This document shows positions 6,422 to 6,920 of a stretch of 6,920 nt of DNA, one piece after another; the stretch's first letter is position 1, and every line of letters begins with the position of its first letter. The notes under the pieces were generated by a model. That model searched no databases and was not told the origin of the DNA. It saw nothing but the letters and a program-made list of their open reading frames with translations. A program made the translations under genes and the position numbers. Source of the DNA: Thermoplasmatota archaeon. Lineage in GTDB: Archaea; Thermoplasmatota; E2; DHVEG-1. Location: positions 1 to 6,920 of the forward strand of contig JALHTX010000405.1 in NCBI GenBank assembly GCA_022866015.1, in the 5' to 3' direction.

Positions 6422-6528
6422 GAGTTTCCACTCGAAACAGAGGTTTTTAGGCCTTGTTTCGATTTTAACGCACTATCCTCTTTGATATATTTACTATCAA
6501 ATTTGAGGGTGCTTTTAATCCAATCGAA
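6422..6528 (+). repeat. Cluster of nested inverted repeats downstream of tRNA-Pro (possible structured RNA)
   Basis: Hairpin A: TCGAAACA (6432-6439) pairs with TGTTTCGA (6455-6462), extended after one bulged G by AGG/CCT, with loop TTTTTAGG. Hairpin B: TTTGATA (6481-6487) pairs with TATCAAA (6495-6501) around a seven-base loop, continued outward across small bulges by CCTC/GAGG and GCAC/GTGC, and closed by TTCGATT (6458-6464) with AATCGAA (6522-6528). The outer stem of B uses bases that A also needs, so A and the full B cannot form together. GTTTC at 6424-6428 can also pair with GAAAC at 6434-6438. The segment could be a small RNA, a regulatory leader, or the remnant of a mobile element end. 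Pairing was judged by eye only. It overlaps the first part of the winged-helix frame. Confidence 0.4.
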
Positions 6529-6828
6529 TTAAAAAAATATTTAGGTAAAATTACCGAACTCCAAAAGGCATTTTTTTCAACACTTATTAATAACAATGGA
6601 GAAGCGACCATACACGAAATCCTTGATGAAGTATGGGAGAAAATACCAGAAATGCAACGGAAAGATATGACAAAAACAAGTCAAATTTTGGCTGGTATAA
6701 TAGCAGGACTAACGAAGAAAGCAAAAAGAGAAAACAAAAGGACAATTTATGAGTATATCGACTCTAAAGATTCGTATATACTTCGTGAACCTTTTTTGAA
6801 TTTAGTAAAGGAATATTTTAAAGAATAA
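6469..6828 (+). CDS. Winged-helix-like DNA-binding protein, 5' end unclear (truncated or non-canonical start)
   Basis: The frame is open from 6469 (after a TAA at 6466-6468) to TAA 6826-6828, 119 codons, and reads as genuine protein from about NPIELKKYLG onward (6517). The pattern fits a winged helix: helix 1 ELQKAFFSTLINN, helix 2 ATIHEILDEVWEKI, a recognition-type helix TSQILAGIIAGLTKKAKREN, then a strand pair RTIYEYI / SYILREPF and a closing helix NLVKEYFKE. The specific family is not recognised. No in-frame ATG, GTG or TTG occurs before the ATG at 6652, which would leave only 58 residues and cut the first helices. A GAGGGTG string at 6505-6511 could serve a rare ATC start at 6523. One extra T in the TTTT at 6513-6516 would instead join a GTG at 6509 to the frame. 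The gene may be 5'-truncated, use an unusual start, or contain an indel. The next gene begins 16 bases downstream, suggesting an operon. Confidence 0.55.
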   Translation, partial: RTILFDIFTIKFEGAFNPIELKKYLGKITELQKAFFSTLINNNGEATIHEILDEVWEKIPEMQRKDMTKTSQILAGIIAGLTKKAKRENKRTIYEYIDSKDSYILREPFLNLVKEYFKE

Positions 6829-6829
6829 A

Positions 6830-6840
6830 AAGGAGGTGAT
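6830..6840 (+). promoter_or_regulatory. Strong Shine-Dalgarno for the right-edge gene
   Basis: AAGGAGGTGAT is complementary to almost the whole anti-Shine-Dalgarno tail of 16S rRNA and lies four bases (five from GGAGGTGA) before ATG 6845. It is the strongest ribosome site in the window and implies high translation of the following gene. Confidence 0.75.
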
Positions 6841-6844
6841 AGAA

Positions 6845-6920
6845 ATGGCAATGGATAAGAAGACTGAAGGATCGCTTGAACGTATCAATGAAGCAATCAA
6901 AGTCTTATGCGAAGAACGAG
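6845..6920 (+). CDS. N-terminal fragment of an unknown protein, cut by the window edge
   Basis: Only 25 complete codons are visible, beginning MAMDKKTEGSLERINEAI. They are hydrophilic and likely helical, with no signal peptide or membrane segment. The start is secure because of the very strong ribosome site just upstream. The gene lies 16 bases after the winged-helix frame, so the two are probably co-transcribed and may form a regulator-plus-partner pair. Too little sequence is present to name a function. Confidence 0.7.
   Translation, partial: MAMDKKTEGSLERINEAIKVLCEER

Noticed and set aside
6225..6431. Minus-strand 68-codon frame
   Set aside because: It runs through the tRNA-Pro gene in antisense; the apparent protein is a translation of the tRNA complement.
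6424..6460. GTTTC and GAAAC ends resembling a CRISPR repeat
   Set aside because: There is only one such unit, with no regular spacing, spacers or second copy in the window.

Overview
The window is AT-rich and almost certainly archaeal. The evidence is a membrane-anchored LonB-type protease (two transmembrane segments inside the AAA+ module, Ser/Lys proteolytic domain), an archaeal NadM-type NMN adenylyltransferase, a tRNA-Pro without an encoded CCA, TATA-like boxes about 26 bases ahead of likely transcript starts, and T-tract terminators instead of hairpin terminators. The PKD-protein fragment at the left edge has wording typical of AT-rich Thermoplasmatota (Marine Benthic Group D-like) secreted proteins. 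That lineage is an inference from memory; the archaeal call is firm. All eight stop codons that end an identifiable reading frame are TAA.

Layout: (1) 2-565 (+) is the C-terminal end of a PKD-domain surface protein whose start lies outside the window. It converges, across a T-rich gap, on (2) a minus-strand phosphate operon, PiT transporter (2692-1430, TTG start) followed by its DUF47/PhoU-like partner (1408-710). (3) Upstream of the transporter, also on the minus strand, is a small two-helix membrane protein (3146-2916). Its frame continues past its TAA as two further protein-like segments (to 2712), so it looks like a longer gene cut by in-frame stops. Next to it is a 60-residue predicted membrane protein (3409-3227) with a TATA box suited to leaderless transcription. 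(4) Diverging from these, lonB (3538-5673, +) is followed by nadM (5743-6228, +). (5) tRNA-Pro(GGG) lies at 6334-6406. (6) The right edge is less ordinary: about 120 bases rich in inverted repeats, then a winged-helix-like reading frame with no usable start codon (6469-6828), then the start of another gene with a near-perfect Shine-Dalgarno (6845 to the edge).

Most of the window is housekeeping: phosphate uptake, membrane protein quality control and NAD synthesis. The parts most worth a second look are the tRNA-flanking segment (6407-6920), which could be an accessory insertion or a remnant of one, and the stop-interrupted small membrane gene at 2712-3170.
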